A stretch of 49,385 nucleotides of DNA from Planctomycetes bacterium RIFCSPLOWO2_12_FULL_50_35 (GTDB taxonomy: Bacteria > Planctomycetota > Brocadiia > Brocadiales > Bathyanammoxibiaceae): contig MHZB01000064.1 of NCBI GenBank assembly GCA_001828605.1, forward strand, positions 1 through 49,385, given 5' to 3'. The translations under genes were made by a program, and so were the position numbers. Positions 7,577 through 16,925 of this stretch are shown in pieces (within the stretch, counting starts at the first letter, position 1; each line of letters begins with the position of its first letter). A model generated the notes under the pieces. The model made no database searches, had not been told where the DNA came from, and was given only the letters and a program-made list of their open reading frames with translations.

Positions 7577-8368
7577 TTACAATAAAAATTCCATTAAATC
7601 CTCTGCCAGGATTATATTTCCATTATAAAAGCTCCGGCATTCACGTAAAATATCACGCCCTTCCCACTGAGGATAAAAATGGCTGAGCGCAAGCACCTTA
7701 CATCCCGACTCCTTGGCAATCTTGGCACAAAGAGAAGGTACTAAATGACCCTCTACCCTAAGGTCGTCGGGAAAGGAGCATTCCAGTATCAAGACATCAG
7801 CCCCCTTCGCCAACTCTACAATGTTCTCGCAGTAGTCCGTATCACCCGAATAGACGAGGACCTTCCCGCTCGAAAACTCCAAACGATACCCTATGGTGGG
7901 GATCATATGCGCCATTTGCCGTGTCCTTACCTTCCATCCATCAAAGACAGTCTCATCATTCCACAGCTCCGCAAGACTCAACTCATAAGATTTGGGGGAC
8001 AGGACATTACCGTACAAGCTGTTCAGACCCTGATAAAATTCCTTCAAGCCGGGTGGCCCAAAGACTTGCAAGGGCTTCACCCGTCTCGGTTCGGCATTCC
8101 TCATGGCGAAGAGGATGGACGTCATGTCCGCAGAGTGGTCAGGATGCAGATGGGTATAAAAGACCTTATCTATGTCGGCGTAAGTAATGCCTTTGTGGAG
8201 CAGTCTCGCCAGGGTGCAGGGCCCCGTGTCCAGCAGCATAATCTCACCCTCCGCCCTGACAAGAATCCCGGGATAACCGCGGGTCAGCGAAGGGACTCCC
8301 GTACCGGAGCCTATCACAGTCACCCTGGGTTGGTCACGCTCTGGAGAGGCCTTGTCTTGGGTTGGCAT
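7577..8368 (-). CDS. MBL-fold metal-dependent hydrolase, ribonuclease Z-like
   Basis: A 263-residue metallo-beta-lactamase-fold protein. The metal-binding motif is FYTHLHPDHSADM (HxHxDH). Further ligands are seen in LVYSGDTDYCENIV (Asp), VEGHLVPS and LALSHFYP (His). The N-terminal VTVIGSGTGVPSLTRGYPG resembles the start of the RNase Z/ElaC and related phosphodiesterase groups. The lengths fit, but the exosite arm of true tRNase Z is not obvious. It may therefore cleave tRNA 3' ends or a small cyclic phosphodiester. It is the last gene of a minus-strand stretch below rsgA, separated by a 247-base repeat-bearing gap. Confidence 0.8.
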   Translation of the reverse strand: MPTQDKASPERDQPRVTVIGSGTGVPSLTRGYPGILVRAEGEIMLLDTGPCTLARLLHKGITYADIDKVFYTHLHPDHSADMTSILFAMRNAEPRRVKPLQVFGPPGLKEFYQGLNSLYGNVLSPKSYELSLAELWNDETVFDGWKVRTRQMAHMIPTIGYRLEFSSGKVLVYSGDTDYCENIVELAKGADVLILECSFPDDLRVEGHLVPSLCAKIAKESGCKVLALSHFYPQWEGRDILRECRSFYNGNIILAEDLMEFLL

Positions 8369-8615
8369 GTCGAGGAGAAATTCTAATCATATTGTCGCTG
8401 CAGCGTCAAGACCTATATTCGCCGTGCGACGGTAGGTCTTATCTGCTGTCATCAGACAAGATTCCGTCAACAAGTGGAAGCATGCTGCTGAGACGTACCT
8501 CACATTATGAAAGCTGTGGGAAAGCCACTTCAATACCTATGTCATTCTGAGCGAAGCGAAGAATGACCGTTGCACAGATTCCTGAGAGCTCTCGTTGTTT
8601 CAGATAGGACAATGC
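8369..8615. repeat. Gap with GTCATTCTGAGCGAAGCGAAGAAT repeat
   Basis: The gap holds the palindromic repeat GTCATTCTGAGCGAAGCGAAGAATGAC at 8540-8566 and a loose right-end motif (CAGATTCCTGAGAGCTCTC) around 8575-8594. The rest (8395-8535) shows nothing I can identify. Relatives of the repeat are at 14348, 14478, 41029 and 44087. Confidence 0.6.
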
Positions 8616-9560
8616 CTAGTAGGGCAGTTCTTCTTTCGTGGACTCCAGGATTCTCAGGTAGCTTTCATGGCGCCTTTCGTCAAGCGAGCCCTGTTCTACG
8701 GCGGCCTTTACCGCGCAATGCGGTTCGTGACTGTGGGTGCACTTTGAAAAGCGACAGCCCTTTCCCATCTCCCAGATATCCCGGAAGAACTCTGCAACGT
8801 CACATCCCCTGACATCCCAAAGTCCGAGTTCCCGTATGCCGGGCGTATCTACCACGTACCCGCCGATGTCTATCTTGAACAGGGTTGCCCAACTGGTGGT
8901 ATGTTTGCCCTTCCTTGCGGCCTTCCTTATGTCTTGGACTCTGAGACCGAGTCCCGGCTGAATCTGATTAATAAGAGACGACTTGCCTACGCCCGACTGT
9001 CCCGCCAGAACTGTCTTCTTGCCCTTCAGCACGCCTGCAAGGCCATCTATGCCTACACCTTTAACCGCACTGGTATACAGTACCGGGTATCCCAGTCTGC
9101 TGTACAAATTTCCGACCCAGGACACCTCATCTTCGCTTACCAGGTCTACCTTGTTCACACAGACTGCCGCACTTAAACCACCGTTTTCTGCAGCAATTAT
9201 ATAGCGGTCAATAACACCGGCCTTTAAAGGCGGGTCCTTTGCGGACACCACGATAAGCACCTGGTCCATATTAGCCACCACCACATGCTCTTTACCGGGC
9301 GCCCACGGGGCAAGGCGGGATAGTTTGGTACGTCTATCCTGTATTCCTTCGATTACCCCTTCCCCTGGAGACGTCTCGCTAAACTGAACCAAATCCCCCA
9401 CAACCACGGGACTCGTCCGCTTGTCGGACACTGTCTTGAGCTTTTTCCTTAGACTGCACCTGTAGTTGTGTCCGTTAGTCTCGACCTGACACCAGGGTCC
9501 TTCTACCTTGAGCACGCTGCCTTGTTTCACATCTTTATGCCTCGGAATAATGGAATTCAA
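8616..9560 (-). CDS. rsgA: Ribosome small-subunit-dependent GTPase A
   Basis: A GTPase that checks late 30S ribosome assembly. The 314-residue protein has an N-terminal OB domain and a circularly permuted GTPase domain: NKVD (136-139) comes before the P-loop GQSGVGKSS (187-195) and DTPG (238-241). The C-terminal zinc site is complete, with C269, C274, H276 and C282 in CRFSKCTHSHEPHC. Length and order match the family. It is flanked on both sides by repeat sequence and looks like a single-gene unit. Confidence 0.95.
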   Translation of the reverse strand: MNSIIPRHKDVKQGSVLKVEGPWCQVETNGHNYRCSLRKKLKTVSDKRTSPVVVGDLVQFSETSPGEGVIEGIQDRRTKLSRLAPWAPGKEHVVVANMDQVLIVVSAKDPPLKAGVIDRYIIAAENGGLSAAVCVNKVDLVSEDEVSWVGNLYSRLGYPVLYTSAVKGVGIDGLAGVLKGKKTVLAGQSGVGKSSLINQIQPGLGLRVQDIRKAARKGKHTTSWATLFKIDIGGYVVDTPGIRELGLWDVRGCDVAEFFRDIWEMGKGCRFSKCTHSHEPHCAVKAAVEQGSLDERRHESYLRILESTKEELPY

Positions 9561-9720
9561 CCTGTAGTGGTCGAGCTTGCTCGACCGTTCATGGGGGCAA
9601 CCCTCTGTGGTTACCCTTCTTGTGGGGGCAGGTACGGGGACCTTGCCCCTATCATAAAATAATGTGCTGGCAGAGCAAGCTCTGCCACTACAATAACATA
9701 AACATAAATTATACTAGAAG
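9561..9720. repeat. Palindrome cluster between the flavoenzyme and rsgA
   Basis: The island contains CTGTAGTGGTCGAGCTTGCTCGACCG, a GGGGGCA...TGCCCC type unit and GGCAGAGCAAGCTCTGCCACTACA at about 9669-9692. The AGCTTGCT/AGCAAGCT centres are those of the TGTAGCGT family, here with the arms GTAGTGG/CCACTAC. Confidence 0.65.
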
Positions 9721-11646
9721 TTAAAGCTTGAGGGCCGCCTCTGCCCCTTCCGCCACCGCCTCCAGGGCCGTACGCCCCTCGCGGGCGTCACCGACGACGT
9801 ACTGCTCCTTTACTATGCCATCCAGGGCCTCTGCAAGGTCTTTGTTGGGTTTGTGAAGGCTTGCCATAACAATGCCGTCAAATCCGTCTAACCTCTCATT
9901 GCCTTCACTCCTCTTATTAATTACCAAAAATCCCGGCCCCACCTCAACCACCTTTGCACTCATAAGGATGTTGGCGCCGCCTTTTTTCAGCCTCTCTGAG
10001 ACGTGAAAACGGGGGTGCGCCACCAGGCCTATGCCCAACATCCTTCTCATCTCAATGACGGTCACCTTCTTGCCCCTGGTTAAAAGAAAGTCTCCCAGCT
10101 CACAACCCTCCGGACCGCCTCCCACTATGGCCACGTTTTCACCCAATGCGTCAGGCCTGTTAAAGGCATCCTTCACGTCAAAAAGATTATTGCCTGTGGT
10201 GCCCGGAATGTTCACGAATTCGTCCTTGGCTCCACACGCCAGGATGACGACGTCCGGCGCAAATTTCTTTATGGCGGCGGCCGTTGCCTCTTTGTTGCAC
10301 TGTATGTCTTCAGTATATTTTTTCGCATGTCTCACAAGGTAATCAAGAAACTTACCCATATTCTCCTTCTTGGGCGCCATGGTTGCATAACGATACCTGC
10401 CACCAAGGTCTGCGCCCTTCTCCCAGAGCCACACCTTATGACCTCGTTCCCCGGCAGTGGCCGCGGCAGAAAGCCCTGCAGGGCCGCCGCCCACTACAAG
10501 GACACGCCTTGGCTTGGTTTGTGGCATCTTTTCAATTTCCCATTCTTTTCCGATGAAAGGGTTCACGGTGCATATAAGTTTTCTTTCAATAATACTCTCT
10601 ATACAGCGATTACAGGAGATGCACGGCCTGATTTCGTCTAATCGCCCATCTTTCGCTTTAACTGGAAGGTGTGGGTCTGCAATAAGGGCCCTGCCCATGC
10701 TGACAAGGTCCGCCTTGCCCTCTTTGAGCGCCTTTTCTGCCATCTCCGGCCCTAGAATACGTCCCACCGTAATTATAGGCACACCTACCACGGACTTTAT
10801 GCCGGCCGCCAGGTGCACAAAACAACCCTCTTCCAAGTAGTAGCAAGGGATATTGTAGACTGCGGACGAGCTGTTACATGCCGATACGTGGAGGGCGCTT
10901 GCGCCGGCACGCTCGAGTATCTTTGCGATGACCTTGCTCTCCTCCAGCTTAAGGCCCTCGTCCGTATATTCATCGGCGCTTATCCTGCAAATAACGGGAA
11001 AGCCGTCCGGTACCCCGTCCCTTATCGCCTCCACTATCTCACGTGCAAACCTCGACCTTCTGTCGGTGTTACCGCCGTAGTCATCCAGTCTTTTATTAGT
11101 CTCCGGAGAAAAGAACTGGTTTACGAGATAGCCATGGGCCATGTGTATCTCAACGCCGTCCGCCCCGGCACGCACAACCCTTTCCGCCCCATCGGCGAAT
11201 CTCTTGATTATCTCCCCTATCTCCGCGGCAGACAGTTCTCTGGGCATTGTCCTGGTCAGCGGGCTGGGGATGGGGGACGGCGCAACAGGGGCAACACCCG
11301 TACAGAACTTAAGGGCCTCCTTGCCTGCATGGTTCAGTTGAATAACTACCTTGCCCCCTACCTTGTGGACCTCATCTGCAAGACGTTTCAGGCCGTCTAC
11401 GTACTTGTCGTCATGAATGCACATCATGCCGTCATTAATCCTGCCCTCAGGGTCAACAGAGATATTTTCAACCGTCACGTACCCGGCTCCGCCTTTCGCC
11501 CTCTCGCGGTAATAGGAGATAACCTCATCGGTAACGAAGCCATCCTTGTCGCAAAGATGGGTCTCCATCGCAGGCAATACAATGCGGTTTTTTATCTCCA
11601 TGGAACCTATGCGGAAGGGACTAAAAAGCCTAGGAAACGACTCCAT
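9721..11646 (-). CDS. NADH:flavin oxidoreductase / 2,4-dienoyl-CoA reductase family (OYE-FeS-FAD)
   Basis: A 641-residue multicofactor reductase. Residues 1-330 form an FMN-binding Old Yellow Enzyme barrel with the active-site run EIHMAHGYLVNQFFSP (166-181). Next comes a 4Fe-4S site with C342, C345, C348 and C359. An FAD/NAD(P)-binding part follows, starting RVLVVGGGPAGLSAA (381-395) with a second dinucleotide motif VAIVGGGPEGCELG. E. coli FadH has this architecture, as do many anaerobic ene-reductases of unknown substrate. It ends the pair with mqnE, whose stop is 11 bases away, so transcription is probably coupled. The real substrate cannot be read from sequence. Confidence 0.88.
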   Translation of the reverse strand: MESFPRLFSPFRIGSMEIKNRIVLPAMETHLCDKDGFVTDEVISYYRERAKGGAGYVTVENISVDPEGRINDGMMCIHDDKYVDGLKRLADEVHKVGGKVVIQLNHAGKEALKFCTGVAPVAPSPIPSPLTRTMPRELSAAEIGEIIKRFADGAERVVRAGADGVEIHMAHGYLVNQFFSPETNKRLDDYGGNTDRRSRFAREIVEAIRDGVPDGFPVICRISADEYTDEGLKLEESKVIAKILERAGASALHVSACNSSSAVYNIPCYYLEEGCFVHLAAGIKSVVGVPIITVGRILGPEMAEKALKEGKADLVSMGRALIADPHLPVKAKDGRLDEIRPCISCNRCIESIIERKLICTVNPFIGKEWEIEKMPQTKPRRVLVVGGGPAGLSAAATAGERGHKVWLWEKGADLGGRYRYATMAPKKENMGKFLDYLVRHAKKYTEDIQCNKEATAAAIKKFAPDVVILACGAKDEFVNIPGTTGNNLFDVKDAFNRPDALGENVAIVGGGPEGCELGDFLLTRGKKVTVIEMRRMLGIGLVAHPRFHVSERLKKGGANILMSAKVVEVGPGFLVINKRSEGNERLDGFDGIVMASLHKPNKDLAEALDGIVKEQYVVGDAREGRTALEAVAEGAEAALKL

Positions 11647-11657
11647 GACTCTCCTCT

Positions 11658-12821
11658 CTAGCTGGTAACCTTAACACAGTCCTCTGACCTGCTCTCTGCC
11701 GGATGCCAATCGTGGTCAAACCTGCCGTTTGGCCTTACTATCTCTCTATAAAGCGTATCTCTCTCCACCGGACTCCGCCCCGCCTCTTCAATGAGTCTTA
11801 CAATCTCGGTCACCGACAACTCCTCAGGCGTATCGGCCCCTGCCGAATGGGTTATCCTCTCCACCACCACAGTGCCATCTATATCGTCTACCCCGAAGCT
11901 CAGCGATACCTGGGCAAGCTTTATGCCCAGCATAATCCAGAAGGCCTTTATGTGGGGGAAATTGTCCAGCATCAACCTGCCGATGGCCAGGGTCTTTAGG
12001 TCAAGAGCGGCAGTAGTCCGAGGAAGCCCCTGCAGAAAGGTGTTATCGGAGTGAAACGCAAGCGGGATAAACGCCATAAATCCGCCGGTCTCGTCCTGGA
12101 GCCTTCTGAGCGCAAGCATGTGGTCTGTCCTCTCCTCGGCAGACTCCACGTGTCCGTACAGCATGGTGGCGTTGCTCCTCAGACCGAGACGGTGAGCCTC
12201 GCGCATAACACCCAGCCAGCCCTCTCCCGCCAGCTTGTCGGGACACAGCTCCTTCCTTACCCTGGATGAAAAGACCTCTGCCCCTCCCCCGGGGATAGAC
12301 CCTAGGCCGGCCCGCCTAAGCGCCGTCAGTGTATCCCTTAGCGAAAGACCCGCCCTCTCGGCCAGATGGGCAATCTCCACGGCAGTAAAGGCCTGGAGAT
12401 GCACCTGGGGATAACGCTCATGCAGTCTGCCAAGCATCTCAAGGTAGTAATCAAATCCCAGTTTAGGGTGCAGTCCACCCACAATGTGTATCTCCGTAGC
12501 CCCCTGCTCTACGACACCGTCCGCCTCATTCATCACCTCGTCCACGCCCATTGCATAACTGCCATCTTCTCCCTCCTCCTTAGAAAAGGCGCAGAACTTG
12601 CACTGATTCTTACAGACGTTGGAATAGTTTATGTGGCGGTTTACTATATAAAAGGTTTTGTTGCCGTTTTTGCGCTCCCTGACAATATTGGCCATGTGAC
12701 CGATTTGAAGGACATCATTCGAGGCATACAACCTGAGCCCGTCCTCCCGGCTTAACCTTTCACCGTCAACTACCTTTTTGTATATGTCTTTGAGACTGGA
12801 GGAGTTGAGTGTCTTCTTCAT
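11658..12821 (-). CDS. mqnE: Aminodeoxyfutalosine synthase, radical SAM (MqnE)
   Basis: This enzyme joins the chorismate-derived enolpyruvyl group to adenosine in the futalosine route to menaquinone. The 387-residue protein has the radical SAM cluster motif CKNQCKFCAF (Cys 70, 74, 77), preceded by FYIVNRHINYSNVC, and the later motifs TEIHIVGGLHP, GLGSIPGGGAEV, NATMLYGHVES and FIPLAFHSDNT. These are characteristic of MqnE rather than the related MqnC or CofG/CofH. It shows that the organism makes menaquinone by this pathway. Other mqn genes are not in the window. It is the first gene of a two-gene minus-strand unit with the flavoenzyme. Confidence 0.92.
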   Translation of the reverse strand: MKKTLNSSSLKDIYKKVVDGERLSREDGLRLYASNDVLQIGHMANIVRERKNGNKTFYIVNRHINYSNVCKNQCKFCAFSKEEGEDGSYAMGVDEVMNEADGVVEQGATEIHIVGGLHPKLGFDYYLEMLGRLHERYPQVHLQAFTAVEIAHLAERAGLSLRDTLTALRRAGLGSIPGGGAEVFSSRVRKELCPDKLAGEGWLGVMREAHRLGLRSNATMLYGHVESAEERTDHMLALRRLQDETGGFMAFIPLAFHSDNTFLQGLPRTTAALDLKTLAIGRLMLDNFPHIKAFWIMLGIKLAQVSLSFGVDDIDGTVVVERITHSAGADTPEELSVTEIVRLIEEAGRSPVERDTLYREIVRPNGRFDHDWHPAESRSEDCVKVTS

Positions 12822-12967
12822 CTTTTTTCCTTATCAAACCCTAAGTTAGCGGAAAATTGCCGTAAAATCAAGGCAATATCAGTACTGCACCTTGATGACG
12901 ATTGTTTTATTGTACACTGCAAAAACCGGACGGGGGACATGAAGACACACAGTAAAGTCAAAATTGT

Positions 12968-12996
12968 TTGATTAAGTCTGCGTTATAAATTAGAAT
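12968..12996 (+). promoter_or_regulatory. Promoter of the GlcF-like gene
   Basis: TTGATT (12968-12973), a 17-base spacer and TAGAAT (12991-12996) resemble a sigma70 promoter. Transcription would begin about 10 bases before ATG 13013. This would explain why that gene has no visible ribosome binding site: the mRNA would be almost leaderless. Confidence 0.45.
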
Positions 12997-13012
12997 CTGT
13001 TTTAACGTTACC

Positions 13013-14281
13013 ATGGGCATAGAAGAGGCAAAAAAAGAGATTGCAAAGTGTGCAAAGTGCGGCAAGTGCCGCTCGGTCTGCCCCGTATTTCTTGAAACCG
13101 GCGACGAGACGCGCGTCGCAAGGGGCAGGATAAGCCTGGCGGAGGCCATATTCCAGGGAGAGATTTACTACAGCCCGGAACTCCGGGACTACATCTATTC
13201 CTGCAAAAAATGCCTGCGGTGTCAGGCCATTTGCCCCTCCGGAGTGGACTTTAGTACGATTATGGATGCGCTGTTAGAAGGTATAGAACAAAACATGGGT
13301 ATACCACCCCTGGCGCGCCTTATCCTCAGGCACGTGCTGCCCAGACGCGGCCTATTTGACTTCGTACTCAATCTGGTCTCCTTCGGCCAGAACTTTCTCC
13401 CAGGCGAGCGGCGGGGGAGTCTGCGACACCTGCCTCTGTTTTTTATGGGCAGGAGATGGGTGCCGCCCCTCGCCAGGCAGACTGTGCTGAATAAACACAG
13501 ACACACAAAAAAACTCGCTAACCCCAGGATGCGGGTGGGGTTCTTTGTGGGTTGCCTTACGAACTACGTATACCCCAATATGGCAGATTCCCTGATAAAC
13601 GTACTCAATAAGCTGGACATCGAGGTAGTCGTTCCATCCAAACAGGTGTGCTGCGGTATCCCCGCCAAGTCTCTGGGGGACACTACCGCGGCCAAGAAGC
13701 TGGCGCAGAAGAACAGGGAGGTCTTTGAGGCCGAAGACCTGGACGCCATCGTCTCCGGATGCGGCACCTGTACCCTGACAATAAAGAGGGATTACCTCAA
13801 GATGCTGGGTGACTCGTGGAGACCCATGCACGACAAGATTTACGATATCAACGTATTCCTCGAAAAATTTACCCAATACGAGACTGCTCCTATAGACTCT
13901 ACGGTTACCTATCACGACCCCTGTCACCTACGCTGGGGGCAGGGTATAATTAAAGAGCCCAGGAACGTAATCAAGCGGTGCGCCACGCTTAAGGAGATGG
14001 AGACCCCGGAAAGATGTTGCGGCGGAGGGGGCGTCTTCAGCCTGATATACCGTGACCTGTCCATGATGATTGGCGACCATAAGATAAAGGCCGTAGAAAA
14101 ATCCGGAGCGGAAAAGGTGGTAACGTCTTGCCCCGGATGTATGCTTCAACTGTCGGACCTTGCCGCCGGCAAGAACCTGCCCGTGGAGACGCTGCACGTG
14201 GTAGAACTCCTGGACAGGACACTCAAGAAAAACGGCAAAGAAGGCGTCGTCGCAGGACAAACGGTGGAGGTCAGCACTTGA
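13013..14281 (+). CDS. GlcF/LutA-like (Fe-S)-binding oxidoreductase subunit
   Basis: A 422-residue protein with two N-terminal 4Fe-4S ferredoxin motifs (CAKCGKCRSVCP, residues 13-24; CKKCLRCQAICP, 64-75) and two C-terminal cysteine-rich CCG domains (CCGIPAKSLGD..., HDPCHLRWGQG...CCGGGGVF). This is the plan of the iron-sulfur subunit of glycolate or lactate dehydrogenases and of HdrD-like proteins, which pass electrons from a flavin partner towards the quinone pool. No FAD-binding GlcD partner adjoins it. The next gene, ridA, lies beyond a repeat. It is transcribed away from mqnE. Confidence 0.85.
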   Translation: MGIEEAKKEIAKCAKCGKCRSVCPVFLETGDETRVARGRISLAEAIFQGEIYYSPELRDYIYSCKKCLRCQAICPSGVDFSTIMDALLEGIEQNMGIPPLARLILRHVLPRRGLFDFVLNLVSFGQNFLPGERRGSLRHLPLFFMGRRWVPPLARQTVLNKHRHTKKLANPRMRVGFFVGCLTNYVYPNMADSLINVLNKLDIEVVVPSKQVCCGIPAKSLGDTTAAKKLAQKNREVFEAEDLDAIVSGCGTCTLTIKRDYLKMLGDSWRPMHDKIYDINVFLEKFTQYETAPIDSTVTYHDPCHLRWGQGIIKEPRNVIKRCATLKEMETPERCCGGGGVFSLIYRDLSMMIGDHKIKAVEKSGAEKVVTSCPGCMLQLSDLAAGKNLPVETLHVVELLDRTLKKNGKEGVVAGQTVEVST

Positions 14282-14324
14282 CCTCAAACCTTTTCTCAGG
14301 GACACAGGTATCTAATTTCAATTT

Positions 14325-14534
14325 GAGACCCCTGAAAAACCTTACGTAATGTCATTCTGAGGGAGTGAAGCGACCGAAGAATCTAAAAGTGTAGCGTCCG
14401 ATCTCCGCATCGGACGCCGCTCGCAGCGGTCGCACCGCCGTCGGGTGCGGAGACCCGACGCCACCGTAACCGATTGGATTCTTCGCTTCGTTCAGAATGA
14501 CATCATGTCACTGCAAGATTTTTGCAGAGACGTC
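14325..14534. mobile_element. MITE-like composite repeat, about 210 bases
   Basis: The left end GAGACCCCTGAAAAAC (14325-14340) and right end ATTTTTGCAGAGACGTC (14518-14534) are imperfect inverted repeats of the same end family. Nested inside are ATGTCATTCTGAG...GAAGAATCT, the inverted partner GATTCTTCGCTTCGTTCAGAATGACAT (14478-14504), and the palindromes CGTCCGATCTCCGCATCGGACG and GTCGGGTGCGGAGACCCGAC. The whole island is one large inverted structure without coding potential. Confidence 0.55.
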
Positions 14535-14560
14535 GGTTTATGCACAAAGGGACAGCGGCC

Positions 14561-14962
14561 ATGCATGACAAGGTAGTGATTTCCACCAAGAATGCGCCTC
14601 AGGCCATCGGGCCGTACTCTCAGGGCATCCGAGCAGGCCCTCTCGTTTTCGTCTCCGGCCAGATACCCATTGACCCTGCCACGGGAGACGTCATCAAAGG
14701 CGACATACGCACGCAGACCCACCGGGTGCTTGAAAACCTTAGAGGTGTGCTGGAGGCTGCCGGTACGTCCCTGAAAGGGGTGGTAAAGACCACCATATTC
14801 CTGGCAAACATGGAGGACTACGGTGCGGTCAATGAGGTGTATGCCGAATTCTTTAAGGACTCCAAACCCGCACGCGCAACTGTTGAGGCATCGAGACTGC
14901 CCAAGGACGTGGGTGTGGAGATTGAGGCCATCGCCATAGTAGATACCGGGGGCAAAACATGA
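14561..14962 (+). CDS. ridA: RidA family reactive intermediate deaminase
   Basis: RidA enzymes hydrolyse reactive enamine/imine products of PLP enzymes such as threonine dehydratase. The protein (133 residues from MHDKVV) has the family signatures [24 protein letters not shown] at the start and [25 protein letters not shown] at the end, including the arginine that binds the carboxylate. I chose ATG 14561, which has AAAGGGA upstream. The ORF-track start at 14522 lies inside the right end of the repeat element. It overlaps the next gene by four bases. Confidence 0.92.
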   Translation: MHDKVVISTKNAPQAIGPYSQGIRAGPLVFVSGQIPIDPATGDVIKGDIRTQTHRVLENLRGVLEAAGTSLKGVVKTTIFLANMEDYGAVNEVYAEFFKDSKPARATVEASRLPKDVGVEIEAIAIVDTGGKT

Positions 14963-15861
14963 TACTTGTAACGGGCGGTACGGGCTTTGTTGGACGCAAT
15001 ATTGTAAGGAAGCTGGTACAGGAAGAGAAACAAAAGGTGAGATGCCTGGTAAGAAAGGGCGGGCGGCGAGAGGTGCTGGAAGGTCTCGACGTGGAATTAG
15101 TTGAGGGGGACATAACCTCTCCGGTAACGCTTGCCGGGGCAATGAGGGGCGTAGACGCGGTCATCCATATTGTGGGCATCATCAGAGAGATTCCCCCAGA
15201 CGTAACCTTTGAGAAGATACATGCGGAGGGCACGGCAAACGTGGTGGAGGCCGCCAAAAGGGCCGGGGTAAAGAAGTTTGTACACATGAGCGCCATGGGC
15301 TCACGAGCGGACACACCCAGCCGCTACCACACGACCAAATGGGCGGGGGAAGAGGCCGTCCGCTCAAGCGGGATCCCCTTCGTCATATTCCGTCCGTCAA
15401 TAATATGCGGCAAGGACGACGAGTTCGTGAACATGTTCGCACAGATGGTCAGACAGACGTGGTTCCTGCCCGTCTTCAATGTCATAGGCTCGGGGAAGGT
15501 AAAGATGCAGCCTATATACGTGGGCGACGTGGCGCACTGTTTTGTAAAGGCTGCCCTCAGCGCGGATATTGTAAACAAGACGTACGAACTGGGTGGGCCG
15601 GAACGGTTGTCCATAGATGAGATGCTGGATACCATTTTCAGGGTGATGGGAGTATGGAAGAGGAAGGTACACATGCCTATCACCGCCGCATGGCCAATGG
15701 CCTTCGTGATGGAGAAGACCTGTACGAAGCCCATGCTTACCCGCGAACAGCTCATTATGCTGAAGAGCGACAACGTGGGTGACATAACGGAGATGAAAAG
15801 GGACTTTAAACTGATGCCGATGCGGTTCGAGGACGCCATCAGAACCTACTTACAGGTTTGA
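14959..15861 (+). CDS. NAD(P)-binding atypical SDR, complex I NDUFA9-like
   Basis: A 300-residue extended short-chain dehydrogenase-like protein. The dinucleotide motif VTGGTGFVG is at residues 4-12, and a YHTTK sequence ([13 protein letters not shown]) takes the place of the catalytic YxxxK. The middle part [13 protein letters not shown] and [10 protein letters not shown] match the NDUFA9 / NAD-dependent epimerase subgroup. Bacterial members are often annotated as complex I accessory-like proteins or sugar epimerases. The start overlaps ridA by four bases (ATGA), so translation is probably coupled. The substrate is unknown. Confidence 0.8.
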   Translation: MILVTGGTGFVGRNIVRKLVQEEKQKVRCLVRKGGRREVLEGLDVELVEGDITSPVTLAGAMRGVDAVIHIVGIIREIPPDVTFEKIHAEGTANVVEAAKRAGVKKFVHMSAMGSRADTPSRYHTTKWAGEEAVRSSGIPFVIFRPSIICGKDDEFVNMFAQMVRQTWFLPVFNVIGSGKVKMQPIYVGDVAHCFVKAALSADIVNKTYELGGPERLSIDEMLDTIFRVMGVWKRKVHMPITAAWPMAFVMEKTCTKPMLTREQLIMLKSDNVGDITEMKRDFKLMPMRFEDAIRTYLQV

Positions 15862-15871
15862 AGACGTGAAC

Positions 15872-16846
15872 ATGGACAAGCTTCTTCGGCAGTTGGTCTG
15901 CTGCCCCGATTGTAAGTCTGGGCTGTCTGAAAAGGATGATGCCCTCGAGTGCAAAGGCTGCAAAGCCGCATTCGCACTGGAAGACGGCATCCCTTTGCTC
16001 TTCTCACAAAAAATATCCCAAGACCCCCTGTACCAATCGTACAAGAACCAATACGACGAAGACCTGGCGGGGCAGCATGAGCATGATTCCAAGCACATCA
16101 AATATATGGAGATGGGCTTGTTGGAAAAACTAAGTTATCACGTCTCAGATTGCCGCGTAGCCATGCACACGTGGAACTCCGCAAGAAAACTCTCAAAACA
16201 CTTATCAACCTGTACAAGATTCATCGGCCCCACCGCCGGTCTTACGGTACTCGACATTGGGGCAAGCGAAGGCATCCTGCTGTCCGCTCTGGGAGGCAAC
16301 AGGGTGGCATTCGACATCTCCCCATCTCATCTGAAGCACATAAGGGGAAAAGACATACTGCGCGTATCCGGCTTCGCCGAGAGGCTCCCGTTTAAGGATG
16401 CGGTATTTGACAGGGTGGTATCAATCTTTCTTTTCGAACACGTCCTCAGGCCGGAGGAATTGGCCGGCGAGATAACCAGGGTGCTCAGACCGTCGGGCAA
16501 GGCAATACTGGGCGTACCGTTCAACGAGGACCCGGAAAGGTTGTTTGAATTAGAGGAAGATCCTGCGAAAGGGGCGGCTCTGGAAACGCAACCACGAGGG
16601 GATAGGAAGAGCCACAAACCGCCAACCCTGCATTTTCGCAACTTCGAAAGAGTAGAAGACCTTACACGCTTTTTCCCGGAGCTTCATTTGACGAAGACAC
16701 AATATTATTTTTACAAAAGAAAGAGACACTTCCCAAAATGGTTTAAGACGCTTTTAAGGCCGCTCCGCTGGGCGCCAGACTCTTTTAAGAAAACCTTCCC
16801 GTCCGCCTTCGCCCCCTCCCTGCTGCAGATAGAGCTGACACGCTGA
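15872..16846 (+). CDS. Class I SAM-dependent methyltransferase with N-terminal zinc-ribbon (Trm112-like) motif
   Basis: About 324 residues. The N terminus LVCCPDCKSGL...ALECKGCKAAFALEDGIPLLFSQ is a Trm112-like zinc-binding segment (CPDC plus CKGC). A Rossmann methyltransferase domain follows, with motif I TVLDIGASEGILLSALGG, an LPFKDAVFDRVVSIFLFEHVL acidic loop and VLRPSGKAILGVPF. Fusions of this kind methylate diverse small molecules, lipids or glycans, and the substrate cannot be deduced. The ATG at 15872 follows a GTG at 15866; both are possible. It lies 10 bases after the NDUFA9-like gene and probably ends that operon. Confidence 0.75.
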   Translation: MDKLLRQLVCCPDCKSGLSEKDDALECKGCKAAFALEDGIPLLFSQKISQDPLYQSYKNQYDEDLAGQHEHDSKHIKYMEMGLLEKLSYHVSDCRVAMHTWNSARKLSKHLSTCTRFIGPTAGLTVLDIGASEGILLSALGGNRVAFDISPSHLKHIRGKDILRVSGFAERLPFKDAVFDRVVSIFLFEHVLRPEELAGEITRVLRPSGKAILGVPFNEDPERLFELEEDPAKGAALETQPRGDRKSHKPPTLHFRNFERVEDLTRFFPELHLTKTQYYFYKRKRHFPKWFKTLLRPLRWAPDSFKKTFPSAFAPSLLQIELTR

Positions 16847-16925
16847 GAAAAAGAGGCAGATTCTACAAGCCAAGGATTATGCCGGGGAGCCAATAATTGT
16901 AAAGCACATTGTGCAAGTATATATC

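Noticed and set aside
14267-14285. GAGGTCA-GCACT-TGACCTC as a terminator of the GlcF-like gene
   Set aside because: The 7-base stem overlaps the stop codon and lacks a T tract, so it is too weak to list as a terminator.
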